Shown: piece by piece, positions 38,296 through 48,420 of the stretch
Layout of the letters: every line of letters starts with the position of its first letter
Position numbering within the stretch: position 1 is the stretch's first letter
NCBI RefSeq assembly: GCF_002775205.1
Contig: NC_036453.1
Span: 9,147,594 to 9,211,593 of the forward strand
Reading direction: 5' to 3'
Length of the DNA: 64,000 bases
DNA from: Xiphophorus maculatus
Lineage: Eukaryota; Chordata; Actinopteri; Cyprinodontiformes; Poeciliidae
Notes under the pieces: model-generated
What the model was told of the DNA's origin: nothing
The model's database searches: none
Seen by the model: the letters and a program-made list of their open reading frames with translations, nothing else
Program-made: the position numbers and the translations under genes

Positions 38296-39605
38296 GTCTC
38301 AACGAGACCACACAAAACAAGAAAAATGGAAAATAACGAAAAGAATAAAAGAGGGGGCTGTACATCCTCGAGTAGACACTGTCCCTTCCGGAAAACTTCC
38401 CCCTGAGGCTTCGTCCTCCCGCATCCTCCACCAATGTCTTTATTTCATGTCATTTCATTTCATCACATATTTTGGGGGTAAAAACGGACAGGGCACCCCT
38501 GGCCTCTCAGGCGGTGGAAAAAATCACAATGTCCCCCTTACAATCTGGAGAAATGCACAAATAGAAACAAAATTTTGAAGGGTGTTAGGGTTTAGGGAAA
38601 TGTTAGTCAACCACCCATGGCATGACTATGTCAGCTGTTTCTGTTGTTTTATATATTATATTTATTTTCAATAAAAATGTTATCCGTAGTCTTGTGAGTT
38701 TTGTCTTAATCATTTTTGTTGTCATTATTACTTCATATGTCTGATTTTTCATTATATTCATTCTGTAGTTACCTCAGGTCAACGCCATGCCACAGGAGGG
38801 TAATGAACTCAAAAGAGCAAAGTCTAAAATTTTGTGTTAGGTTTTGTATATTTCTTTTGTTTTATTGTTAGTATTTAAAAACAAGGTGAAAAGTCACAGC
38901 TACGAAGTTGTTAAGTTCTACAAAAGTGCTAAGTGAACAAAATGTTAGGATAGTGTGTGGAACTTATAGTGAAGTGTTAGGTTAAAATTATTTGTAAAGG
39001 CAGTGAAATGTTAGGTAGTATGCAAAAATGAACACATTGTTAGAAGACTAAAAGGTGAGATTTCTATGTAATATGTAAAAGTTAATGAACTACGAAAAGG
39101 ATGCAAAGTTAATGAAATGGTAAGAAAAGCTTAGAATTCTGAGTATTGAAAGGCACAGAACAATGAACACATTCGTAAAACATCAAATCAATAAAGTAAA
39201 TCAGGATTAAAGGCAGTACACTCAAAATACACTGGCATGATTAAACTAGGATTAAAAGTAAGTAAAAATGTTTTCTGATCAAACTTTAATCATTGTAATG
39301 AAATCAAATCACTGCAGCCTCTCTATAGCGAGACGTATCAACGTCAAATCAGTTTCTGCGTGTGTCCAGATGTAGAGCCGGCGCGGTCGCTGGGAAACCC
39401 CGACATTGCCTGGAAGGCTTCAGTGTGGGATTTCAGCTGTAACTCGGTCCAACAATCGTGGAATGCGCCCACAGTCTCACACCCCGGCACACCCAGAAAG
39501 GATTGGACTTCATTCTGCAAGAAAAAACACAACAAAAGCGAAATCAATGGATTATATAAGGAAGGAAGGAAAATTTTCTTTTGTCACTGGATACTAGTAC
39601 TGCCC
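38296..39605 (-). other. Provirus 3' region between env remnant and purine tract
   Basis: Non-coding as read. It holds AT-rich stretches with repeated TTAGG/GTTAGG-like words on the + strand (~38580-39060) and a 67-codon minus-strand frame (39547-39344). I cannot assign the latter to any retroviral protein. Confidence 0.5.
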
Positions 39606-39989
39606 TTAAACTCTGGCAATCTGGAATTTCACGGTTCTTTCACGTCTCCGGGAAAACATCTGATAGGCAGGTGGAATTCCATCACTACTGCTGCCTTTCT
39701 CTATGGTTGAGGTGATGCACCGCACCGCCAATGACCTCAGACAGGGGACACAGCAGCAACCACAGGTGATCAGGAGGGCAAGGAAAGTTGTCACAGAAAG
39801 GAGCAAAGCGATGATGATTTCTTTATATTTTCCAAACAGATCAGTGAACCACTTATCCAAGGGGTTTGAAACTCCAGAGTGCTGATGCATCGTTTTACTA
39901 AGGGCCTTAAGTCCTTCTAGCGCCTTGGTCACTGTTAATTTAGTTTGTGCACAAACTTTAGCCAATTTTGTTTTAAAATTTTGATTCAT
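39606..39989 (-). pseudogene. Integrase C-part fused by deletion to env transmembrane tail
   Basis: The first ~30 residues continue the integrase core (starting MNQNFKTKLAKVC). From about residue 35 the frame reads like the end of a retroviral TM glycoprotein: a polar pre-membrane segment, a ~20-residue hydrophobic span (IIIALLLSVTTFLALLITC), then a CCCVPC palmitoylation-type motif and a cytoplasmic tail. Everything between (the rest of integrase, SU and the TM ectodomain with the fusion peptide) is absent. The frame is continuous across the junction near 39890-39910, so it is an internal deletion. It cannot act in entry. Confidence 0.75.
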
Positions 39990-40004
39990 TCGTTCTGCTT
40001 TGCC

Positions 40005-40802
40005 TTAGGATTCCGGGTGATAAACCGTACCGAACTTGTGTTTCAAACCAAGATGAGCTTCCACTGTTTGCAGGTCCTTGTTTCTGAAATGTGTTCCATT
40101 GTCTGATCTGATTTTTTCTGGAAAACCGTGCCTGGGGATGTAATGGTTGATCAGACATTTTATGACCGTTTTACTGTCTTCTCTCGCTGCTGGCCACGCT
40201 TCAGGCCATCCTGTGAAAGCATCAACACAAACCAACAAATATTTTTTGCCTTGCACCATGTTTATTATGTCAGTGAAATCCAACACAACCTCTTTCCCTG
40301 GACATGTGAGTGGAAGAAACTGTCCCTGATGTGGCTTCAAAGTTTTCTTAGGGTTAACCTGTCCACACATTTCACAATTATTTACAAACTGTTTCACCAT
40401 GTTGATCATTTGGGGTTGCCACCAGTCTTTAAGATTATACATCATCTGTTTAGTTCCCACATGTCCAACCCCGTGAGCTTCAAGAAGCAGCTCTTGTTTT
40501 TTCCCAGGGGGCAGAATTAACCTGCCGTCTGGGCCCCTCCGGCATCCATTTGTTTCAGTGGCCCCTCTGTGTTTCCACATGTTTTTCTCTTCAAGTGGCA
40601 CCCCCTTTTGGCATCTTACCACCTCCTCCAGTGTGAGTTTGTCATGTAATTCCTCCTCCGAGGAACACACCATGGCCAAATTGGTGTACCCCACAGCTAC
40701 TTTAGCTGCTCTGTCCGCTGCTTGATTACCTTTTGCAATCATTGTGTCTGATAAGTCATGACCTTTGCATTTGATTACAGCTACTGTTTTTGGCAATAGC
40801 AA
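40005..40802 (-). pseudogene. Provirus integrase region, truncated by a stop
   Basis: It contains the end of RNase H ([19 protein letters not shown]), the N-terminal HHCC zinc site of integrase (two His in HGVGHVGTK..., two Cys in NNCEMCG), and the core with the first two acidic residues (VLDFTD and IRSDNG). The frame stops at a TAA right after HPES (40005-40007), before the position of the third catalytic acid. It is +1 shifted relative to the RNase H segment upstream. Confidence 0.85.
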
Positions 40803-41421
40803 TGCTTCCGCATTCTCCTTCTGAAAAACAGTCTGCCATGTTCACGCCTTCGTGTGTGAATGAAATGTTAGGAGCTTCCAGGACTTTAGAAAGTCTTTGT
40901 TGTCGCAACGCTGTCATGGTGAAACTTTGTGAGTTTACATATGCCACTACACTGTGTGATGTTAACACCAACAGTGAATGTCCCATGACTATGTGTGCAG
41001 TTTTTTGTATCAATTTGGCTACACCAGCAGCATGCTGTGTGCAGGGATGATGTCTCTGTTCCATTTTGTCCAAAATTGCAGATAAATACATCATGATTCG
41101 TCTCTCACCCCCTTTTTTCTGATACAAAACTCTGTTAACGGCCAGTTTTGTAACAGAAACATCCAGAAAGAACGGCAAAGTGTAGTCTGGCATGGAGAGC
41201 TCTGCAGCGGACGACATGTGTTGTTTTACAGCTATAAAAGCTTGTTCTGCCTCAGTTGTCCAAAAGAGGAGATTATTCAGATTTCTCATGCCTTGTTCAT
41301 TAACCAAGGCTCGAAGCGGCTGGGTCAGATCTGTGTAAGACGGAATGTAGCTTCTGCTGTAGCCAGTTAAACCCAGAAAGGAGAGCATGTCTTTGACTCT
41401 GGTGGGTTTCGGATGTTGCAA
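40756..41421 (-). pseudogene. Provirus RT connection/RNase H segment
   Basis: The RT thumb/connection part (FLGLTGYSRSYIP, LTQPLRALV) is followed by the retroviral RNase H-like region. It is in the same frame as the protease-RT segment but separated from it by an in-frame TAG at 41491-41493. It ends by frameshift around 40790-40800, where the integrase frame takes over. Confidence 0.8.
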
Positions 41422-41490
41422 AATGGACTGCTTGTGTGAGGGAGAGATCCCCGTTGTTCCTGCTGAAATTATTCTGCCCAGAAATGAAAC

Positions 41491-43137
41491 CTATTTTCGT
41501 GCAATCTGTAATTGGTTTTTACTGGCCTTAAAACCTTTTTGATGGAGGTGAGCCAGAACCAGGGAGGTGGCTTTAACGCAAAGCTCAGCGGTTGTTGCGG
41601 CCAGCAAAAGGTCATCTACATACTGAATTAGGGTCGTGTCTCGTGGAAGGGGGCAATCCTGCAAAACATCTTTCAAAACCTGGTTAAACAGCCCTGGAGA
41701 CTGGGCGAAACCTTGTGGCAGCCTGGTGTAACGCCACTGTTCTCCCCTGAAAGTGAATGAAAAGTAGTCCCTGCAGCTTTCAGCTAGTAGGACACAGAAA
41801 AATGCATTTGCCAGATCAATACAGCTATACCACTGCTGGCTAGGAGTCAAAGCAGCAATGGAGACATATGGATTAGGAACTGGCACAGTTTTTGTTTTCA
41901 GAACTGCATTTACTGCTCTCAGGTCATGAGCCATTCTGTATTTGCCAGTACCTTTTTTCTCCACTGGCAAAATGGGTGTGTTCCAGTCAGACTTTGAGGG
42001 TTCCAGCACTCCAGCCTCAATCAGTCCTGTTATTGTCTCTGCGATGCCCTGTTCAGCTGCGGGTTTGTGTGGATACTGAGGAATCCAGAGGGGTCTCTCA
42101 GAGTCCACCTGAAATGAATTAGGAGAACAGGAAGCAAGCCCCACATCTGTAGGCGTTTCCGCCCAGAGAGATGCAGGCATAGATGTTATCATATGTTCTG
42201 CTGAAGGGTGGTCTGATTTTTCCCTACCGTGATGTCTGGACACCTGTTCATGATGTAGCTCTACTGTTTCAGACCCTGAAAAGCTGATCTTATATGTGTC
42301 AAGAGAAGGGGAGAAAGACAAACCTGGCACTGCTGTCGCAATCCAATCTGTGGCTGCCAGGGAGCGTTTCATCATTGGGCCCAATTCTTTTGCTTGGTGC
42401 TCAGGGTGCAAACAGAGAGAGATGTGAGGCACAGCTTCATCAGATATTTGATAACATTCTGACTGCGTTTCTGTGAAAGAGACAGCAGCAGCTACACCAA
42501 CTGGAGCTACATGAATATCTGAGATTTTTACCTCCCAGGTTGTTTCCTCCAAAGTGGAAAGGAAAGGTTCCTGGTACCATTCAGAGACGTCTCTGTCGTA
42601 GAACAGGGTCACGTGGGGGGGATCCGGAGGAGAGACGTAGGAGCACAGACACAGGAGCCAAGGTTTCCAGTCCACAAACGTTGACATTAGACAGCTGGAG
42701 GGTAAGTTCGTTAAAAGGCCCCAATATATGTCTGCATACTCAGAAACAACTGGCTGCATGAGAAATTGTCCATCCGTGTGAAAGTTTGCACAAGGGAGGG
42801 ACGTGCCATCGGGAAATGAAACAATTAATCCATTCACAGAGCACATAATTGTTGCTCCCAGTTTTATCAGTAAGTCTCTTCCTAGCAAATTGACGGGAGT
42901 TGTGGGAGAGCTGACAAAAGAATGTTGCAGGTGCTGATTGCCCAGTGTGAAGGTCAGAGGCTTAGTGAAAGGCAGACTTTGTTCTGTCCTTGAGAACCCA
43001 GTTAAAGATACAGTTTGTGACGTCAAACTGAGGGGAGAAACAAAGTTCAATGTGCTGTGTGTAGCACCTGTGTCCACCAGGAAGTGTGTTTCTCTCCCCT
43101 CCAGTGTTGCTGACAGCATGGGGTCTGCAGTTCCCAT
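41491..43137 (-). pseudogene. Provirus protease and reverse transcriptase
   Basis: A 548-codon open stretch. The protease active-site motif LVDTGATHS is at ~residues 20-28. The RT fingers/palm carry WNTPILPVEKKG, YRMAHDLRAVN, LANAFF, RLPQGFAQSP and the catalytic YVDD at ~506-509 (nucleotides ~41622-41611). Motif wording is class I (gamma/epsilon-like) rather than Gypsy. The frame closes at a TAG just after the palm. Upstream it is in frame with the nucleocapsid but separated by two consecutive stops (43165-43170). Confidence 0.9.
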
Positions 43138-43167
43138 GCTGGGCTGTGGGTCTCCAGGGGCGTGTCA

Positions 43168-45183
43168 CTAGATGTTCTGTGTGGGCTCGTTATTCCCCTG
43201 AAAAGACTGTCCAGGTATAACATTGGGATTGTGGGGGATCATACCTGGTTCCCCGTGATTTGGTATGGCCCAGCAATGTTTTGCCCAGTGTCCAACACAT
43301 CCACATCGGTAGCATATGTCCTCCTGTGGTCCCCCGGTTCGCGCCCCACGACCCCTCCACGGAGCACCGCCCTCGTGACCGGCCAAACGCCTTCCCCGTC
43401 CACGAGGAAACGCTCTGTACCTGTTTTGGGGATATGAAACAGAAAAAACAGGAGGAGGAACCAGTCCTCCCCCAATCTGATTAGTGTTTTGCCAGGAAGT
43501 TGCATTCTGTGTGGGGGTTCCGGCACCTGCAGCCACAACCATCACATGTTCCTTTTTATCTGTTTTTTTTTTTTATTCAATTTTTGTTTTGCTTCCTGCA
43601 ATTGGAGCTTCAACAGCTGAATTTCTAAATCCTTAGTGTCAGACTGCTTTTTCTTGAACTCATCTTGTGCCTTTAATAAGTGATGAAGCAAATGTCTCTC
43701 CCATCTAACGTGCTCGCACCCTGTCAAATCTGGGTTGTTTCTTATAGATTGTACAACCTGTTCAGGAACACCTTTCAAGATTGCCTCTCTAAACATTTCA
43801 GTTAAGTTTGAGTGTGGGCCTTTTGGATTAATTGTAGTTTGTCCGAGCCAGGTTTCTGCAGCTTTATTTATGTATTCTTTAGGATCCATGCTGTAATCCC
43901 ATTCAAACCTGGTGATGGGAGTGATTGTGGCCAGTGGAAACTGCCTTTTTATTTCCCGTGCCAAAGGTGTGATGAATTGATGTGCTGGAGTAGAATTACT
44001 TACATTTTTGGGTCCCTGCTGCGTGTTCTATGTCTCTCATAACCATGCCAGACATAGCTCCGCTCATTATTGCTCTGAAATCTCCCAGCGCTAGAGTCAT
44101 TCCAGAGGTCAGCAGGTCTAACTCTGCCAACCAAAGACTCCCACCAGCTGTAATACTGGGCAGTTTATCTACTATGGCCTCTCTGTCACCTAGAGGAAAA
44201 GGAACGTATTTCCGACCCCCAGTACTGTTTTTCAAAAGAGGATAAGCCCCTGTGTTGCTCCCAACCAGGGCGTGCTGTCCTTCTGCTGTGTGAAGGCCTA
44301 AGCCACGCATGCTCTCTAGAGGGCACGAGACGTGATAGACATGTCTCAGTTCATCAGTTTTATCTGTAAGGTTCTCCTCTGAAACCCACGTTCCATTTGC
44401 ATCCATTTTAATTTGAACGTTTTTGGCTGAATTAGATTTTATCTCTCCTCTCTCCATCTGTTCTGCTCTGTCACACAGGTTCTGCAACCTCTGAGCAGAT
44501 CTGACAAAGGTGTCATTTAACTGAGACCAAGCCATGGGATTTGGTGTGGACGGGGTCTGATCTAATATAGTCCAGTTCGGGGTATCAGTCCCAGTGTGGA
44601 CTTCGGGAGCGTTTTGTGGGGTAGCTGTCTCCCCCTCGACTGCTAAAATTCCCTGTGTAATGTTAACTATGGGATAAATGCCCTGGGAAGGCCGAGTTTC
44701 GTCTCCACTATATGGTGGAGGAAGTGAATTGTCTGTACTTATGTTTGTGTGTTCAGAGCTAGTGGCAACTTTTTGTTTTTTGTGTTCAAATGCATGTGAA
44801 AGTCCCTGCCAGAAAACCAAAAGTTCTTCCCTCTGCCTGAGTTCTCTCTCAGCATTCTGCTCGTTTGTTTTACAGCTTCTTTTAGTGAAAACTCCTGCTT
44901 CTCCTTCTTTTTGCATAGTGTCTATCAAATGTTTTTTAGAATTGTTGATTCCCTGCAACAAATGTTTCCCCAGGGGCTGTCTGCTTAGCAAATCGCCTCC
45001 ACCCATTTCAACCAGACCTTTTAATTTATTTTGTATTTTTTGTCCGTCCCCGTCCGTTTGGAATTCGTCATGTCCCCCCAGATAAGTTATTACTCCATCT
45101 ATTTGCTCACTGAGCGCAATCCATGGCCCGATGCCCCACTTTGGATCATATTTCTCCCTGTCGACCTCCTCCGCCATATTCAA
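43168..45183 (-). pseudogene. Provirus gag (matrix/late domain, capsid, nucleocapsid) in three frames
   Basis: 45183-43996 has a matrix-like region and the late-budding motif PPPY at residues 155-158 (Nedd4-type ligase recruitment). 43964-43542 has capsid C-terminal residues with a Lys/Gln-rich helix. 43545-43168 is an Arg/Gly-rich nucleocapsid with one CX2CX4HX4C knuckle (CYRCGCVGHWAKHC). Frame changes occur near 44000-44030 and at a 12-base A run on the coding strand (43563-43574). The nucleocapsid frame ends TAG-TGA and is in register with protease. The start is the ATG at 45183, where the frame is preceded by the structured leader. Confidence 0.88.
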
Positions 45184-46158
45184 ACCCAGAGATCACCTCT
45201 CCTCTTTTCTGCCTTTTTTTACTGCCTCGCACTGCGGCGAGCCTCTGTCTCCTTTTTTTTGCTCGCACAGCGGCGAGGAAATCACACACAGCAGAAAGAT
45301 TTTGCTCGCGCGGCGGCGAGAAAATCAAAGACCACAGATGAAATAAAGAAACTTCCCACAGATTATAATTCCCGAATGTTTACCATGGTTTTAAAAGACA
45401 TTGCAATAAACGAAGGAGAGTACATTTAAACACGCAAAGTCTGCTCAGCGGCAGACGTTTACATACACATAGCTGACAGACACACACACAGCTGACAGAT
45501 ACACAGAAATGGATCCACGCTTTTCAGCTCCTATGATGTCCTCTTTTTCTTCACTTATTTCTCTGCAGAGGAACAGATCGCGATCAACCTTTATCTTATT
45601 CTCTTATCTTTTTTCCTATGGTGGACCCCTCTCAACACTTTTATGTTTTTTGAGCAAGTCACAGATTGGCTAACGCGTTCTTTTAGGGGGCAGCACTCCC
45701 CAAGGATAGAACCGACAAAACCTAGTCTTTCTCTTCCCCGCGTCCAGGGAAGGTCGGAGACGACCAGTTCTCACTACAGAGCCAATCGACCTTTTACTTT
45801 GACTATTAACTATTTAACTAACTTTAACCTTACTCCTATGAATAACTCGAAAGCCTTTAGACAAACAAATCAAAAGCAGTACGAACAACAGCTGACAATC
45901 GAACAACGGTTGACCACTTCAGACAACTCAGTAACACACAATATAACAGCAATCGATAGCTGGAATTCAAAGGTTTAAGAAGAATGCAACACAAACCACA
46001 GCTGATTTCTGGAATTTAGACAGTCCAACAGAAACAATGCTATCGTGTTTGTTAAGGAAAATTTTCCTTAGCTTTTTATGTGGGCCCAACACCAGAGCAC
46101 TGCTTCCGGCAGGCTGCGCCTGAACGGCCTGTTCAATCTCTGCTCGTGTCTCAGCACA
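45184..46158 (-). promoter_or_regulatory. Provirus 5' leader with three repeated hairpins
   Basis: The leader runs from the primer site to the gag ATG. Three 16-nt hairpins with the same CTCGC/GCGAG stem and 6-nt loops lie at 45226-45241, 45262-45277 and 45305-45320, 43-122 nt upstream of gag. By analogy with retroviral packaging/dimerisation stem-loops near the gag start they may be an RNA packaging element (inference). Confidence 0.55.
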
Positions 46159-46177
46159 AAACCATCCTCTGCTACCA
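46159..46177 (-). promoter_or_regulatory. Primer-binding site, initiator tRNA-Met
   Basis: On the minus strand, two bases after the 5' LTR, TGGTAGCAGAGGATGGTTT is complementary over 19 nt to the 3' end of vertebrate initiator methionine tRNA including CCA (from memory of that tRNA). This marks 46180 as the inner edge of the 5' LTR and fixes the provirus orientation. Confidence 0.88.
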
Positions 46178-46179
46178 AT

Positions 46180-46543
46180 TGTTGAAAATGGATCAAAAAT
46201 GTACCGCACACAGAGCAGAAAATCAGCCAGTACAAGTAATCAGACTTTACTTATTTTATTCTTTTTTAGCGCTAAAAAAGGAGACGCTTACCCTTACAGA
46301 CTAGGTGTGAATGTGACCGAGTCTATACAGCATCTGATCAAAAACGGGAAGATTCGTTTACTATACTACGGATGCACCTGGTGGTCATCTGATGTCTTAC
46401 GTCATTTTATCAACTAAGTTTCTATTTCCTGGGAGACGGGAGTCTGAGGAGTTTCTATAGATGTTACAATTACAAAGGCCCTTTGTGTAAGAATATGAGA
46501 GTGTAGTGTGTGAATGTATTTGAGCTTGATAAGCGCCTCAACA
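46180..46543 (-). repeat. 5' LTR of the provirus
   Basis: It matches the 3' LTR (37919-38282) base for base as far as I compared: 364 bp, TG/CA ends. The outer edge is followed by the TATG duplication (46544-46547). Confidence 0.95.
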
Positions 46544-46547
46544 TATG

Positions 46548-48410
46548 CTGTAAAAAAAAAAAGGTGAAAGGTGTTATGGTACACAGACAGAAACAACTGG
46601 TACAGAAACAGTGTGTGGTTAGTTTGTCTTCTATTTTGATTCCTCTTCCTCTTCCAGACACTCATTTCGCTTACATATTTTCTGCCAACCACAGACAGGT
46701 TTTGGTATATAATGAAGACCAAATGAAGCGTTCTGAAGCTTGCATTGGAAAAAAAAGCTTAATTACACAACAGTGGACCTTTACAATTTGTGGCTTCTTG
46801 TCAAGTCCCTGGGATGTCTGATTAGTAATTCTTAAACTAATAACTAATCAGGATTACCCAACCTCATCCATAACTACTCCGGATTCTTCTGAATTTGGTG
46901 TGCCCTCCAGCCCACACACAATCAGTGTCTTATGTAACTAATTCCCTTGCAACTTTAGCTTTTTGTCATGTTGTTACATTTGGTGACCACTATGTGGAGC
47001 TGGAGTTCTTGTGAAGTATTGCAGATGAATGTTTTTTTTATTTTTTTTTTTATGTTTGACTGGCAAGTAAAGCCAAAGTACAGAATTAAATATCATACTC
47101 TATCTGTCAATCATTGAAGGTGTTGGTCAACATTAAAGGTGTGGTCGTGAAGATTACCGGGATCACCAGCTATTTTTTCCTTCTGGTTGTTCTCTGCATG
47201 CTCAAAAACAAAAGAAATAGTCCTTCAGCCAGAATAAACAACAGCCAAAACATTTTCTATTTCTGTACTGTGTATTCAGCCCCAAACCTTCCAGAATATA
47301 TTGAAGATGCTTTTCACAGTTTATTCTTTGAGCCAGTTATAGTCTCACCAAATGAAATAAAAAAATAAATCAAATGAAAGATACATTATTAATACTCCAA
47401 GGGAAATAATAATAACTAAAGAAAACAATTCCAAAAAATGTTGAAAACAAGCCAAAAAGTTATACTAATATAATTGCTGTCATGTTTGTTAAATAAGATT
47501 TTTGTCTCATTTGATTAACTGTTCTAAGAATGTAAACATTAGTAACATGTTAGAAGTGCAAGCCTGTGGAAAATAGAAAAAGAAAACCTTACAATGTACT
47601 CCTTTATGAGGGTTTCTAGGTCTTCATTGAAATGAACAATTAGAACTTATAATACACAAACACTTTTAGTTTCTATGGGATCATTCAAAGAAAAAGGGCA
47701 AGATTACAATTGCTGCATTTTGCAGTAAAACATGGGGTAGAAAATGAAGAAAGGAAGAAATAAAAAGTAATCACAGAAAAGTCCACAATAGCTGACATTT
47801 TAGGAGTTCCGTATAGCTGAGAGTTTTTCCAAACAACTTAAATGGTAAAATATCTTGTAAGAAAATACGAAATTCAGAATAAGCGTTAAGATGAATTAAG
47901 CAATTGCATTAAAACATTAAGAGAATGAATTGAACAAAAAATATCTTTATAACAGACAAAAGTCTGTCATAGTAGTTTTTATTGTTCGTTCAAACCTCAT
48001 CATTTGCTTCGGAAAACTATCGTTTGCAGTAAGAAGTGTTGGTCTGGTTAGCTTCCTCATGAGTGTGGATGTCAGTGGGACAAACCCTGCTTACACAGAA
48101 ATCTATTTATCTTTCACAGCAATAACAAAATGACATTAATGCCAACAGCAATGCGTAAGAATATACTTCTATCTCTGGGTTCATTTTAGTTGAAACAATA
48201 GTAAATAAACAAGACTGGGAGTGTTGCTCATTTTGATTTATAATCAAATTTTGATTATTAATCAAAATTACAACTTCCAGTTTTGGGTAAATATTCATTA
48301 GAGATTTTAACTTCCTACAAAATTCACAAGATGTAGTGATCAACATAACATATGCCTGCCTTTACAGTCAGAAAACTGGGCTTTCATTGCCTTTTGAAAT
48401 TGACAATGAA
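46548..48410. other. Unassigned intergenic sequence
   Basis: AT-rich with T-runs near 47033-47052. No ORF with recognisable content. Confidence 0.5.
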
Positions 48411-48420
48411 AGGATTGTCC

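Larger units (their letters stand above)
37919..46543 (-). mobile_element. Endogenous retrovirus (class I/epsilon-like provirus), defective
   Basis: An 8.6-kb provirus on the minus strand: 5' LTR (46180-46543), tRNA primer site, leader, gag, protease-RT-RNase H, integrase, a small env transmembrane remnant, purine tract, 3' LTR (37919-38282). It is flanked by the 4-bp target duplication TATG (37915-37918 and 46544-46547). The gammaretrovirus-like layout (PPPY late motif, a single CCHC knuckle, gag and pol in one frame across a stop, CCC-rich env tail) fits piscine class I/epsilon-like retroviruses. The LTRs read as identical, yet gag and pol have frameshifts and stops and env is mostly deleted. 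It cannot encode a full set of functional proteins as it stands. Confidence 0.93.

Noticed and set aside
45031-45429. + strand frames over the provirus leader and gag start
   Set aside because: Opposite strand to a provirus whose orientation is fixed by the primer site, purine tract and motifs.
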